A program made the translations under genes and the position numbers. Shown piece after piece: positions 27,185 through 36,569 of a stretch of DNA of 57,806 bases (position 1 is the first letter of the stretch; each line of letters starts with the position of its first letter). Source of the DNA: Clostridia bacterium (GTDB lineage Bacteria; Bacillota; Clostridia; Oscillospirales; CAG-272); contig JAFVTI010000019.1 of assembly GCA_017503325.1 (NCBI GenBank), forward strand, positions 1 through 57,806. Reading direction: 5' to 3'. The notes below the pieces were generated by a model. The model was given only the letters and a program-made list of their open reading frames with translations. It made no database searches and was not told the DNA's origin.

Positions 27185-28126
27185 TTACTTGCTACCCGAT
27201 TTGTAGTATCTCTTCCAGAGCCAGAGCAACACAATACTCGCAGCGACAGACAGAATAAACACGATTACCCAGAATATCAAACACAAGGGGACACCGGGCA
27301 TCAGCGCGGAATGCAGTTTGCCGCAGATCGGACAATGCCCATCCTGCTCAGGGGTTTGAGGCGTTTCTTGCGTATCCGTGGTTGGCTGCTCAACATCCAC
27401 CCACTTCGCATAAAGCGTCATATTGCCTTTTACGGTATCCGTATCGAAGTTCCATTCCTCAGTCAAGTGAATATCCTTGTACCAGCCCACCAAATGCTTG
27501 CCTTGACGGACGGGATCCTCGGGTTTTGTTAGCAATTCACCGTAGATCGCCGTGACAGGATCAATCGGTGTGCCGCCATTGGTTTCAAATTTGATAGTAC
27601 AATCTGTGGATCGGATGATGGTCAGCGTATTGGCATTGCACTTGTAGCTACCGCTACCATCCTGATAGGATACAAGGAAGTCCTCGTTAGTAATCGTAGC
27701 CACACCGGAAGTACCAATCACACGCAGTTGAAAGCTTCCAATGCGTGTCTTAGGTTGCCACTGAGCGCCGCCGGAAAAAGATATATAGTTCATATAGAAC
27801 TCACGCATACCCTGCCCTACAGCAAGGTCGGTGCTTTGGATGCCTGCAGAAAGCACCGCACTATTCTCTACCAACTCAAAAAACTCACTATCGTAGCGAA
27901 TTTCGTCCTGCATTGCGTACATCGCATAAGGCGCATCCGCATCGGTGCGGTACAGGTACAATGTGATCGTTATAATATCACCGGTACTGACCTCCACGGT
28001 ATCCTTACCATCCACACTCAGCTCATAGCGAAACTCAGGCTCGTCCTGTGCATGCACGGGTACACAAAGCATGGGAAAAAGCATGAATATTGTTAAGAGG
28101 GATACTACCCATTTTTTTGTCTTCAT
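27185..28126 (-). CDS. membrane-anchored cohesin-like protein with InlB-type repeat
   Basis: The 313-residue protein has a signal peptide (1-26, ending VHAQ), a cohesin-like beta-sandwich (about 30-180; TGDIITITLYLYRTD, IRYDSEFFELVENSAV), an InlB/Listeria-Bacteroides repeat (about 187-250; ending NMTLYAKWV), a Thr/Pro-rich linker, CPICGKLH, and a C-terminal membrane helix (about 282-306) with a KRYYKSGSK tail. It therefore displays a possible dockerin-binding domain on the cell surface. It is the last gene of the leftward surface operon. Cohesin assignment is by pattern and should be confirmed by profile search. Confidence 0.7.
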   Translation of the reverse strand: MKTKKWVVSLLTIFMLFPMLCVPVHAQDEPEFRYELSVDGKDTVEVSTGDIITITLYLYRTDADAPYAMYAMQDEIRYDSEFFELVENSAVLSAGIQSTDLAVGQGMREFYMNYISFSGGAQWQPKTRIGSFQLRVIGTSGVATITNEDFLVSYQDGSGSYKCNANTLTIIRSTDCTIKFETNGGTPIDPVTAIYGELLTKPEDPVRQGKHLVGWYKDIHLTEEWNFDTDTVKGNMTLYAKWVDVEQPTTDTQETPQTPEQDGHCPICGKLHSALMPGVPLCLIFWVIVFILSVAASIVLLWLWKRYYKSGSK

Positions 28127-28158
28127 AGGTCTCCCCTTTCAGAACATAAATTTGCGTG

Positions 28159-28187
28159 CTGCCCCTTCTCAAAGCGAGAAGGGGCAG
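28159..28187. other. intercistronic hairpin
   Basis: ctgccccttctc-aaagc-gagaaggggcag, a 12-bp perfect stem without a T-run. It separates the two cohesin-like genes and may tune mRNA stability within the operon. Confidence 0.5.
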
Positions 28188-28209
28188 CTGTGCTTCACAC
28201 CGGAATTGA

Positions 28210-30276
28210 TTAGTTGTTAATACCTAAAATCTGGTTGATGATGGCAACTGCATCCTCAACATTGACGTCCTTGCTGCCATTCATATCCGCAGACAGGAAC
28301 ATCTCCATCGTAGTAGTGTTGTCAATTTGGGAATACATTCCGTTGTACATGTTCGCAACAAACTGAGCGTCTGCAGCATCAGTAAGTGTTGTCTTATTCA
28401 CGTTACCGGAGTAATCCACTTGCTTCGTAGCAGCTGTAGTAACGTCAAGATTGTTCTTTGCGGTTTCTACACTCAGAGTTTCTCCGGAAACCAGATAACA
28501 ATATGCTTCATACTTTGTAGACCAGAACATTGTCTCACCATCATAGGTTGCTACCTTACCACCAGCCAAAGTGGTCTTGAAAGTAACGAGCCACAGCTTT
28601 TGATCGTTGCCCACAGACACATAGTCGAATGCTGCTACCTCAGTGGTATCGAGAGTTTTTGTAACAACAACAGTTGCATTCTCGGTAACGGTCAACTCAT
28701 AAGTGGTAGTGGTGTTGTTCATGATCTCTTGACCACCAATCTTAACGCTGTAGGTATAACCGGATTCGACGGTCAGGTTCAACGTCAACTTGGTGTTGGG
28801 AGCAACAACCGCGCTGTTACCATAGTCCTTAATCGTTACGTCCGCGCCGCTGACGGTAACGGTCTTACCGTTTGCAGGAACAGTAGTCTTCGTAATAACG
28901 ATGGCAACGTCGCCAGTAATTTGGCTACCCTGAATGGTTACGGTCTCGCCTGCTGCATAGCTTGTTGTAGTTTCGCCAATAGTTACAGTTGCGGAATAGT
29001 TTGCACCGTCCTCTGTGAGAGTAGCACCCTTATTGGTAGGTACGGTAAAGGTGATGCCTTCTCCGTTGTAGGTAGCCTCCACGGGCTTTTCATTCGTTAC
29101 GTCGCCTGCGCCATCGCCATCCCAAGTTACTTCGAACGTTCTCCCGATACGCGAAGAGGTGATCACGATTGCATCGGTAACGTTTTCGCCTTCGATGGTA
29201 TACGTACCATCGCCATTGTCAACCACAGCGACCTCTTGACCACCAATGGTAGCCGTGATATCATAGTCATAAAGATTATAATCATTAGCTGTGAATGTGT
29301 AATCTTCATTCTTCACTGCTTCAGTCGGAGCGGTAATACCTACGTTATCTTCGTCCTGTGTAACCGTAAAGGTTTCCTCTTTGATCGTAATCGTAGCGGT
29401 TGCGGGGTTAATCGTAGCAGGAATCAGATCAGAGCCGGAAGCAGCTGTCTTGTGAAGGAATTTTGCAGACTTCAACGTCACTGTGGTGTCGCCAACGGTA
29501 TTTGCTGTAAACGTGAAAGTATAAACGCCTGTACCAAAGTTTTGTTCGTGATCAAAGTCCTCGAAGGTCAACTTACCGTTTTCGTTTGTATAATGCTTTC
29601 CACTCAGAGAAGACTCATCGAGGGTCAACGCGGTGCTGTCGTATTCCAGAATCACTTCAGCAGCGTGGAAGGTTGTATCGCTGCTGTGGTTAACACCGAT
29701 ATTAACAGTCACAGTGTTGTTCACGGTAACAACAGAATCAGCGGTCACCTGTGCGGTGTAGCCTTGAACGACGGGTTCGGAGGGGGAGGTTACTGTGATG
29801 GTAGCAGATGCACCCGCAACAGTGAAGTCATTGAAGTCAGCATCAGCGATATTGATACTTTCACCAATGGAAACAACGCCATTAGAGCCCTTAGCATCGG
29901 CCTTCACTTTAAGCGTAATCGTAAAGAACAAACCGGTATTTTCGTTGTTAATCATAGGATCATCAGACTCCCAGAAAACGGAAGTACCTTCTAATGTGAA
30001 GGTTCCCCCAAACTCACTGTTACCATTAATAGATACAGCTTCAAAAACATCTGTATCATAGGCCACAGTGGTGTTCAACGCTGTCATGCCGCTATTTGCA
30101 GTAACATTTACAGGCAAATTGATTGTTTGACCGCAAAGAACGCCATCTGCATAGGCACTGTTATCCACCTCGAAACTAATGGCTGTATCCGCCGCGAACA
30201 CAACCGTAGGCATGAGGCAGAAAACCATAATAAGACTCAACAGCAATGCCACTCTTCTTTTAGTTTTTACTAACAT
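28210..30276 (-). CDS. secreted adaptor with two cohesin-like domains and a C-terminal dockerin
   Basis: The 688-residue protein has a signal peptide (1-28, ending VVFA), a first cohesin-like domain (about 30-170; LPVNVTANSGMTALNTTVAYD), a second (about 175-305; GVNHSSDTTFHAAEVILEYD), several beta-rich repeats (about 310-560), and a dockerin-like end with two calcium-loop segments (VDYSGNVNKTTLTDA and ADMNGSKDVNVEDAVAII). Cohesins bind dockerins, so it could be the link between the membrane-anchored protein and other dockerin proteins. It follows the giant gene after 23 bp and has its own ggagg site. Confidence 0.75.
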   Translation of the reverse strand: MLVKTKRRVALLLSLIMVFCLMPTVVFAADTAISFEVDNSAYADGVLCGQTINLPVNVTANSGMTALNTTVAYDTDVFEAVSINGNSEFGGTFTLEGTSVFWESDDPMINNENTGLFFTITLKVKADAKGSNGVVSIGESINIADADFNDFTVAGASATITVTSPSEPVVQGYTAQVTADSVVTVNNTVTVNIGVNHSSDTTFHAAEVILEYDSTALTLDESSLSGKHYTNENGKLTFEDFDHEQNFGTGVYTFTFTANTVGDTTVTLKSAKFLHKTAASGSDLIPATINPATATITIKEETFTVTQDEDNVGITAPTEAVKNEDYTFTANDYNLYDYDITATIGGQEVAVVDNGDGTYTIEGENVTDAIVITSSRIGRTFEVTWDGDGAGDVTNEKPVEATYNGEGITFTVPTNKGATLTEDGANYSATVTIGETTTSYAAGETVTIQGSQITGDVAIVITKTTVPANGKTVTVSGADVTIKDYGNSAVVAPNTKLTLNLTVESGYTYSVKIGGQEIMNNTTTTYELTVTENATVVVTKTLDTTEVAAFDYVSVGNDQKLWLVTFKTTLAGGKVATYDGETMFWSTKYEAYCYLVSGETLSVETAKNNLDVTTAATKQVDYSGNVNKTTLTDAADAQFVANMYNGMYSQIDNTTTMEMFLSADMNGSKDVNVEDAVAIINQILGINN

Positions 30277-30299
30277 ACTTACTTTCCTCCATTTTTGAG

Positions 30300-33200
30300 T
30301 TATAGTGTTGTAATTCTATTAAGAATAAATGCTTTGACTTTATTGTAGTCGCCGGGCAAAATTGATCCGTCCTTTGTTACATCTGCTGCCAAAGCGGACA
30401 ATTCTCCCAACTGTTCCAAACTAAATTTTCCAAGAATAAACGCCTTGATTTTACTGTAGTCACCGGGAAGTATCTTTCCATCACCAGTAACATCGCCCAG
30501 AACAGTAGCCTCAATCGTCACGCTCACCGTACCCTCAGGCAAGATCCAGCCGCCATCAGTTTTTACGGCAGTGGAGACCGTGGTATCCGCATTGGTGCAC
30601 TTAATCAGGTAGACCATCTTGGTAGTAAAGTCTACTCCATCCTTCTTGGGGGTAATGCTCAAAGTATAGGAGCCGTCGTCATTATTTGCAATGACGGTTT
30701 CCAGCGTGACTCCTTCGGTGAGGGTGTCAGTCTTGTCACTACCCGCCACGGTAGAGGAAGAAACCGTTACAGTCGTTTCGGCTTCAACATCCACAACCTG
30801 AATTTCATATTCGGAGAAGTGGTTGGTCTTGAACGAAACCTTGCCATCCTTGACCTCAGCAGGCATTTCTACACGCGTATCGTCGTAGAGATAGAATACC
30901 TTGACGGTTTGCTTGTTGTTCAGATTCAGCTCATTCAGAGGAATAGTCACGGTAACCTCGCCGTCACCGAAATCAGAATGGTCAATCTTTTGGCCATCAG
31001 CTTCCAAATGGAATTCAAATACCAATCTGTCGGTAACATCCGCAGGCGTTGTTTCGGAAACAACGACCGTCACATTGGACTTGCCTGCGGCGATATCGGT
31101 AATGATCTGGTTCAGTGCGGTATTGTTGAACATCAAGTCAACAAAATTGCCACTCATAAAGAGTCCGAAATTCTTGTTCTTGATATCCTCTAACAATTCC
31201 GTATCAATCGTCACATCAGCGTTGCTTTCGTCCGTATTATCGGTTGCAATTTCAACGTTTTCTCCTTCGTGGCTTTCATCCGCACGTGTATCGGTGGAAC
31301 CGCAGCCATAATCGCATTCTGCTCTCTCCAGGCCACCACCAAGGGAAACATAACTTGTGTAACTGTGCTCTGTTGTTGCCACAATATTGTCAGTGTAATT
31401 GTCACCACATTCGGAACAAGTATAAGTCGTGTAACCCGTATTGGCACAAGTAGGAGCGGTTACGACTGCGTCGTAGCTGTGTCCGCTTACTGCAACTTCT
31501 TGCTGTGCAGTCAAAATCTCGCCGCAAACCGAGCACTTCACGCCTGCAGTCAAACCGGTCTCCGTGCAGGTCGCACCAACAGCAGGAATTTCTACTTCGG
31601 TGTGACCCTTAGCGTCAACAGTCTCCTGTGCAACGAGGATTTCGCCGCAAGCGGAACAATGCTTACCTTCGGTCAAGCCGGTGTTTATACAGTCAGGTTC
31701 AACTGCAGCATCGGTGACTTCGGTATGACCAAATGCGGGAATTACGTTGACCGGCGTTGTGACAGTGCCGCAAACAGAACATTTCAAGCCTTCAGTCGAG
31801 CCTGCGGTTGTACAAGTAGCTTCGACGCCGGGAATGATTTCATCGCTGTGACCCTTAGCAGCTACTTCTTCCTGCTCAACGAGAACTTCATTACATACAG
31901 AACAGTGCTTGCCTTCGGTCTTACCGGCAACAGTACATGTAGCCTCAACGGCTGCATCAACAACTTCGGTGTGACCCTTTGCGGAAATCTCTTCCTGTGC
32001 AGTAAGGATCTCACCGCACACAGCGCACTTTACGCCGGCGGTCAAACCGGGTTCGGTACATGTTGCATCAACTGCGGGGATAGTTTCTTCGGTGTGACCA
32101 TTAGCTTCAACAGTCTTAGTCTCGCGGCTGACTTCTGCCTTACATACGGTACAATATACGACGTTGTCGTAAGAGCCAGCATTTTCACAATCAGCTGCGA
32201 CATTGTTTTCTACAACAGTCTCACCCGAGGTGTGGCCGAGCGCGGAAATCTCTTCCTGTGCGGTCATGATTGTGCCGCAAGTCGAGCACTTCACGCCATC
32301 AGTCAAACCGGTTTCGGTGCAAGTGGGCTCCTTGCCGGGAACACTTACTTCGCTGTGACCCATTGCGGGAACCGCTTCGCCGCCCTCGGTCTTGCCGCAA
32401 CCGTTTGCGCAAGTCAGAACGGCGGTTTTACCGGGTTCCGTACAGGTGGGAGCCACCTCCTCGGCAGTTTGCTTCATGCTGTGACCGATTGCGGGAATCA
32501 CTTCCGTCTTGGTGTGTCCCTCGACACCGTCTGGGCAAGCGGAGCAGGTGTAAAGCTTGCTGCCATCGACGGTGCACGTCGCATCCGTCACAACGGGATC
32601 GCCATAAGTATGGCTGTTCGCGGGAACTACCTGCTGTGCTGCAGTAACCGTACCGCAAACAGAGCAATGTTTACCTTCGGTCAAGCCGGTGTTGACGCAA
32701 TCGGGAGCGACAGCAGCATCGGTGACTTCGGTGTGTGCTTTCTTTTCAATGGTCTGAGAGGTACGAGAAACCTCTTTGCCACATACCGAGCAGTAAACAA
32801 CGGAATCATAAGAACCTGCAGCGGAGCAAGTAGCCTCAACGCGGTTCTCTTCTACTGCTGCAGCGTTTGTGTGGCCAAGATTTGCAACGTCTTCGGTCTT
32901 GGTGCTGCTGCAAGTAGTACAAGTGTAGGTCTTGACGCCCGCACCATCGCAAGTGGGCGCGGTGGTGACAGCACCTTCGTCATAACTGTGACCGGGTGCG
33001 GGAATCTCACCGTATTCCTTGTAATCACAATTTGCACAGTCCTTATGCTGGCTGCCTGCTACATCGCAGGTAGCCTCAGTATCAACGGTCCAGTCACCCA
33101 TCGAGTGGCCGGTTGCGGGAACAACCTCCTGCGCAACGATCACAGTTCCGCAAGCAGTACAATGGCTGCCTTCGGTCAGACCGGGTTCTGTACAGGTTGC

Positions 33201-35693
33201 ATTCACTGCTGCATCGGTTACAGTAGTGCCTTCGTGGGTGCAAGTGAATTCTTGCCACTCGCCAGCAACCGAGATAGGAGCATAGTAATTACACCAGTGT
33301 CCGTGAGTTGCACCGCGGGGATCACTGGCACAGGTACAACCTAAGTCAAACCCTGCTGCTTTTACGTTATCATCGTACCAAGTGCTACCCTTTTTAATAT
33401 TTTTAATGTTAGCCTCAGTCAAGACGCTGCTTGCCTTATCTGAATTTGCTCCGGTACGATCTATCGTAGACGATACATCCGTAGAAGAATTATAAATGGT
33501 ATATTCGTACTCGGTAATGTAGTTCGTTCCTGCAGAGCCCAGATAGGTCTTGCCGGTTTGCATGGTGAAATATTTGCCATCACTACCCATCAGGCGAGCA
33601 GGCAGCGTGCGAACCGTAGCACCCATAAAGTAGTAATTCAAACTTGATGGTTTACCGACTATGCCTATTTGGTTGGTACAAGACGGATTTCCGTTGAATT
33701 CTATCGTAGAGCCACCGGTCGTCTGTACCAAGCCGCCGAAATCCACCTTATTGTTAACAATCAGTTTGGCAGTTCCCTCAAGTTTGAGTACACCCGTACC
33801 GGACAAGCCGGCAATTTGCAGCTCACCGGTTTTGGGATAAGTGAAATCGGGATAATAACCATATTCATGCGTTCTTAAATATTGTTTAGATATGCCATCT
33901 TTGTCGTCACCTCCCGAGTTATGGTCAAACAAACCATCCATAACCATGAAACGCATATCGGTAGTGCCATCACCGATTGTCAAAGTAGAGCCATTACCGA
34001 CTATCATCTCTGCTCCGGGAAGAAGCATCATTGAGTTTAGAATTGAATAATCTCCGTTCTTCAACTCTATCTTGTAGTTATACGGAACCGGGAAGGTGGT
34101 CTTAGCAAAATCCACTTCTTTGACATTGGTAGTAACCTGCATAGACAGTTTCATAGCAGCAAACTCAGCACCGCCTTCTACCGTCCATACTGTTCGACCA
34201 ATATGATTGTATCCCCAACCACCGTCTGCCCAAGAACCGGTGTTAGACGTTGATTCATTAGTTCCTTTTATATATTTTTTCCAAGTATCAAGGTGCTGGA
34301 CTTTATTGGTATCCTTGTACTCAATGGTAACCTTAGCACCATTTTTCAGGTTCATGAAGCCTTTTTCACTTTCACTACCAATAACGGTTACAGTGTTTTT
34401 GGCAGTTGCCTGAGAAGTATAGAAAAGAGTATATCCACGCAAGGAGTTTCCGCCGGTAATCTCCATCTTCGAGCGGATATTAAACATAGTATATCGCAAA
34501 AACGGAGCAATAAATTCCTCACCTGTCTTGGTGTCAAGTCCATAGCCGGTGAATCCCTGAAGTATTTTTGCAATAGATGCAGCGAGATAGTTACCGCCTC
34601 TATAATCGGCTACAACAAACGGCTGATAGATAGCCGCACCAGTTCCGGTGGTTTTAATTGTACCCTCTCCCATAATAAAACCAATGGATGACAACACCGA
34701 GTTATCTCCCATCTCAATCGTACCCAGCAAACTAATATCCGAATGTCGGCGTCCTACGTACACATGGTTGCCGCTCTCCTTATAGTAGGTTTGCGCATAG
34801 GTGCCCGTCGCAAAATATGCGTCCCTGGACGCCAACATACCACCCAAAATGATATGTCCATTGTTCTTTACTGTCGTTCCCTTAGGAATGGTTAACAACA
34901 AATAACGGAAATTCGTATCTGTAGCGTTCATTGCATAACGAGAGTCATCGTTCCAAAACCCATAGTTTGCAAATGGCAGATCCGCATCTTCTCCATTCAC
35001 AGCTGTTTCACCGGGTTCTCTTGGCAAAAGCAAGGTCACGCCCGCAGGAATTTCAAAGGTTGTATTTCCCTCAGAATGAACCATCTTACCACTTGCAGTA
35101 ACAATAATGGTACCATTATATGTTCCATCATTTTGCTTGGTAAACTCTACAGCTTGGTCGATATAAATGAAAGGTTGCTTTACACCATTTGATTTATATG
35201 CCATGTATTGAGCCTCACCATTCGGGGAAGTCAATGCACTGACAGGAGTGACGGCAAACGTAATTATCACGCGGCTGTCACCCTCACTACTTGGCGACTG
35301 CACTTCAAATGTGATCACATCGCCGACAGCGTAATAGGAATTCTCTGTTGTAGGAGCATCACTGTTTGACAAATTACCCTCTTCAACGCTATATGAAAAC
35401 ATGCAGGGAGATTTCACTGTTAGTTGTAACGTTGTAGTCGTCTGAGCATTCTTATTTGTACAGGAATCGTCCACATAATACGCTGCTTTAATTGTAATCT
35501 GATTGCCAGATTGAGTAACCTCGCCGCAACTACTGTTTTTTGTGTTTTCTGCACTTGCAGAAAAACAGGTTGCGAGATCATCCGTAGGCGTAAACGACAC
35601 GGTAGCCGCATACGCAGGCAAGCACCATGCTATTATTAAAAACATAGCTAAAGCGCCAGCCGTAAGAAGCGGCAACCAATACTTCTTTACCAT
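30300..35693 (-). CDS. giant secreted protein with 15 Cys/His repeats and a C-terminal dockerin
   Basis: The 1797-residue protein has a signal peptide (1-29, ending PAYA), a beta-helix-like N-terminal region (about 150-780), then about 15 repeats of ~41 residues between about 810 and 1480. Each repeat has one Cys, a CxxC and a terminal GH (pattern ATCTEPGLTEGKHCSVCGE..). A further beta domain follows, and the end is a two-loop dockerin (GDVTGDGKILPGDYSKIKAF and ADVTKDGSILPGDYNKVKAF). The repeats suggest metal or disulfide stabilisation of a long stalk. It is probably the payload or fibre of the surface assembly. Ribosome site cggagg. Confidence 0.8.
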   Translation of the reverse strand: MVKKYWLPLLTAGALAMFLIIAWCLPAYAATVSFTPTDDLATCFSASAENTKNSSCGEVTQSGNQITIKAAYYVDDSCTNKNAQTTTTLQLTVKSPCMFSYSVEEGNLSNSDAPTTENSYYAVGDVITFEVQSPSSEGDSRVIITFAVTPVSALTSPNGEAQYMAYKSNGVKQPFIYIDQAVEFTKQNDGTYNGTIIVTASGKMVHSEGNTTFEIPAGVTLLLPREPGETAVNGEDADLPFANYGFWNDDSRYAMNATDTNFRYLLLTIPKGTTVKNNGHIILGGMLASRDAYFATGTYAQTYYKESGNHVYVGRRHSDISLLGTIEMGDNSVLSSIGFIMGEGTIKTTGTGAAIYQPFVVADYRGGNYLAASIAKILQGFTGYGLDTKTGEEFIAPFLRYTMFNIRSKMEITGGNSLRGYTLFYTSQATAKNTVTVIGSESEKGFMNLKNGAKVTIEYKDTNKVQHLDTWKKYIKGTNESTSNTGSWADGGWGYNHIGRTVWTVEGGAEFAAMKLSMQVTTNVKEVDFAKTTFPVPYNYKIELKNGDYSILNSMMLLPGAEMIVGNGSTLTIGDGTTDMRFMVMDGLFDHNSGGDDKDGISKQYLRTHEYGYYPDFTYPKTGELQIAGLSGTGVLKLEGTAKLIVNNKVDFGGLVQTTGGSTIEFNGNPSCTNQIGIVGKPSSLNYYFMGATVRTLPARLMGSDGKYFTMQTGKTYLGSAGTNYITEYEYTIYNSSTDVSSTIDRTGANSDKASSVLTEANIKNIKKGSTWYDDNVKAAGFDLGCTCASDPRGATHGHWCNYYAPISVAGEWQEFTCTHEGTTVTDAAVNATCTEPGLTEGSHCTACGTVIVAQEVVPATGHSMGDWTVDTEATCDVAGSQHKDCANCDYKEYGEIPAPGHSYDEGAVTTAPTCDGAGVKTYTCTTCSSTKTEDVANLGHTNAAAVEENRVEATCSAAGSYDSVVYCSVCGKEVSRTSQTIEKKAHTEVTDAAVAPDCVNTGLTEGKHCSVCGTVTAAQQVVPANSHTYGDPVVTDATCTVDGSKLYTCSACPDGVEGHTKTEVIPAIGHSMKQTAEEVAPTCTEPGKTAVLTCANGCGKTEGGEAVPAMGHSEVSVPGKEPTCTETGLTDGVKCSTCGTIMTAQEEISALGHTSGETVVENNVAADCENAGSYDNVVYCTVCKAEVSRETKTVEANGHTEETIPAVDATCTEPGLTAGVKCAVCGEILTAQEEISAKGHTEVVDAAVEATCTVAGKTEGKHCSVCNEVLVEQEEVAAKGHSDEIIPGVEATCTTAGSTEGLKCSVCGTVTTPVNVIPAFGHTEVTDAAVEPDCINTGLTEGKHCSACGEILVAQETVDAKGHTEVEIPAVGATCTETGLTAGVKCSVCGEILTAQQEVAVSGHSYDAVVTAPTCANTGYTTYTCSECGDNYTDNIVATTEHSYTSYVSLGGGLERAECDYGCGSTDTRADESHEGENVEIATDNTDESNADVTIDTELLEDIKNKNFGLFMSGNFVDLMFNNTALNQIITDIAAGKSNVTVVVSETTPADVTDRLVFEFHLEADGQKIDHSDFGDGEVTVTIPLNELNLNNKQTVKVFYLYDDTRVEMPAEVKDGKVSFKTNHFSEYEIQVVDVEAETTVTVSSSTVAGSDKTDTLTEGVTLETVIANNDDGSYTLSITPKKDGVDFTTKMVYLIKCTNADTTVSTAVKTDGGWILPEGTVSVTIEATVLGDVTGDGKILPGDYSKIKAFILGKFSLEQLGELSALAADVTKDGSILPGDYNKVKAFILNRITTL

Positions 35694-35754
35694 AATTCTT
35701 TCCTCCGAAATTTATTTGATTCTTGCTATAAGGGTGACAAATGTATATACCACG

Positions 35755-36483
35755 CTATATCGCAGAGCCAGTCTGAGGCGTTGAAGCATTATTCTCAACA
35801 CTTTTCCCTTTTAGAGAACGGTTATATGCAAATATTGTCACAGCCATCACAATGGCAATCAAAGCATAAACAGTTTCTTCATTTAATCCTCTGATGCCCC
35901 ATGAAACCGTACTGCCAAGCTGCAAAAACAGCTTCACAATCCCGGTCATATATAAGGCAAGGGCAAACACTCGTCCGTTTCCGTTGTATTTCAGCTTTTT
36001 AGCATAAATAAGAGATACCACTCCCGCAGCTAAAGCTATTAAAGCATCAATCAAATCCATAGGAAACACTCTACATTCGATTCGAGGATTATATATTCCC
36101 CAAGCACAAGGTATTGCAGATGCGCAACCATATAGCGCACATCCTGCCATAATCACACTGCGAATAAAAAACAACGTCGGTGTCAAGAAGTCCAACCCTT
36201 TGAATACCGGAATCTTCCATATTTTGCACATGATCAATGCAAACAGCGGAATAAGCAGATAAGTACGGAAACCACTGTAAGAAACGTTGACACCAAGCAA
36301 CGCCATCCCTTGTGTAAAACCGGAATTTACAAAAATCACAAGCTCAAATATGACAAATGCATAGGTCACAGCCTTGAAGCGTTTTATACCATATTTAGGC
36401 GCATACCATAGAATCACCAAAAGTCCAAGTCCATACGCCCATACAGTAGCATCGTGTATGGCTTCAATTGTTTGTAACGACAT
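35755..36483 (-). CDS. polytopic membrane protein, weakly Lgt-like
   Basis: The 242-residue protein has about seven membrane helices. A segment reading GCASAIPCAWGIYNPRIE..FPMDLIDALIAL recalls, at a weak level, the conserved region of prolipoprotein diacylglyceryl transferases (Gly-rich loop, then PxxLxE). The key Arg/Glu residues are not clearly present, so function stays open. I chose the ATG at 36483, about 10 bp after aaggggg, rather than a GTG at 36495 that overlaps it. It sits between the pilin and giant-protein genes of the same operon and may serve export or lipidation of their products. Confidence 0.6.
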   Translation of the reverse strand: MSLQTIEAIHDATVWAYGLGLLVILWYAPKYGIKRFKAVTYAFVIFELVIFVNSGFTQGMALLGVNVSYSGFRTYLLIPLFALIMCKIWKIPVFKGLDFLTPTLFFIRSVIMAGCALYGCASAIPCAWGIYNPRIECRVFPMDLIDALIALAAGVVSLIYAKKLKYNGNGRVFALALYMTGIVKLFLQLGSTVSWGIRGLNEETVYALIAIVMAVTIFAYNRSLKGKSVENNASTPQTGSAI

Positions 36484-36569
36484 ATTTCGAATCACCCCCT
36501 TACAAACCGGAAGAACATACTTTTTTCAAAAATTCACGCAAAGAGTTGAACAATCAATATTTATTAGGA

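Noticed and set aside
28327..29994. Rightward 555-codon frame across the cohesin adaptor gene
   Set aside because: Antisense shadow of a low-complexity Thr/Val-rich gene.
31269..33344. Rightward 691-codon frame across the Cys/His repeats
   Set aside because: Arises from the repetitive codons of the giant protein on the other strand; no signal or domain makes sense.
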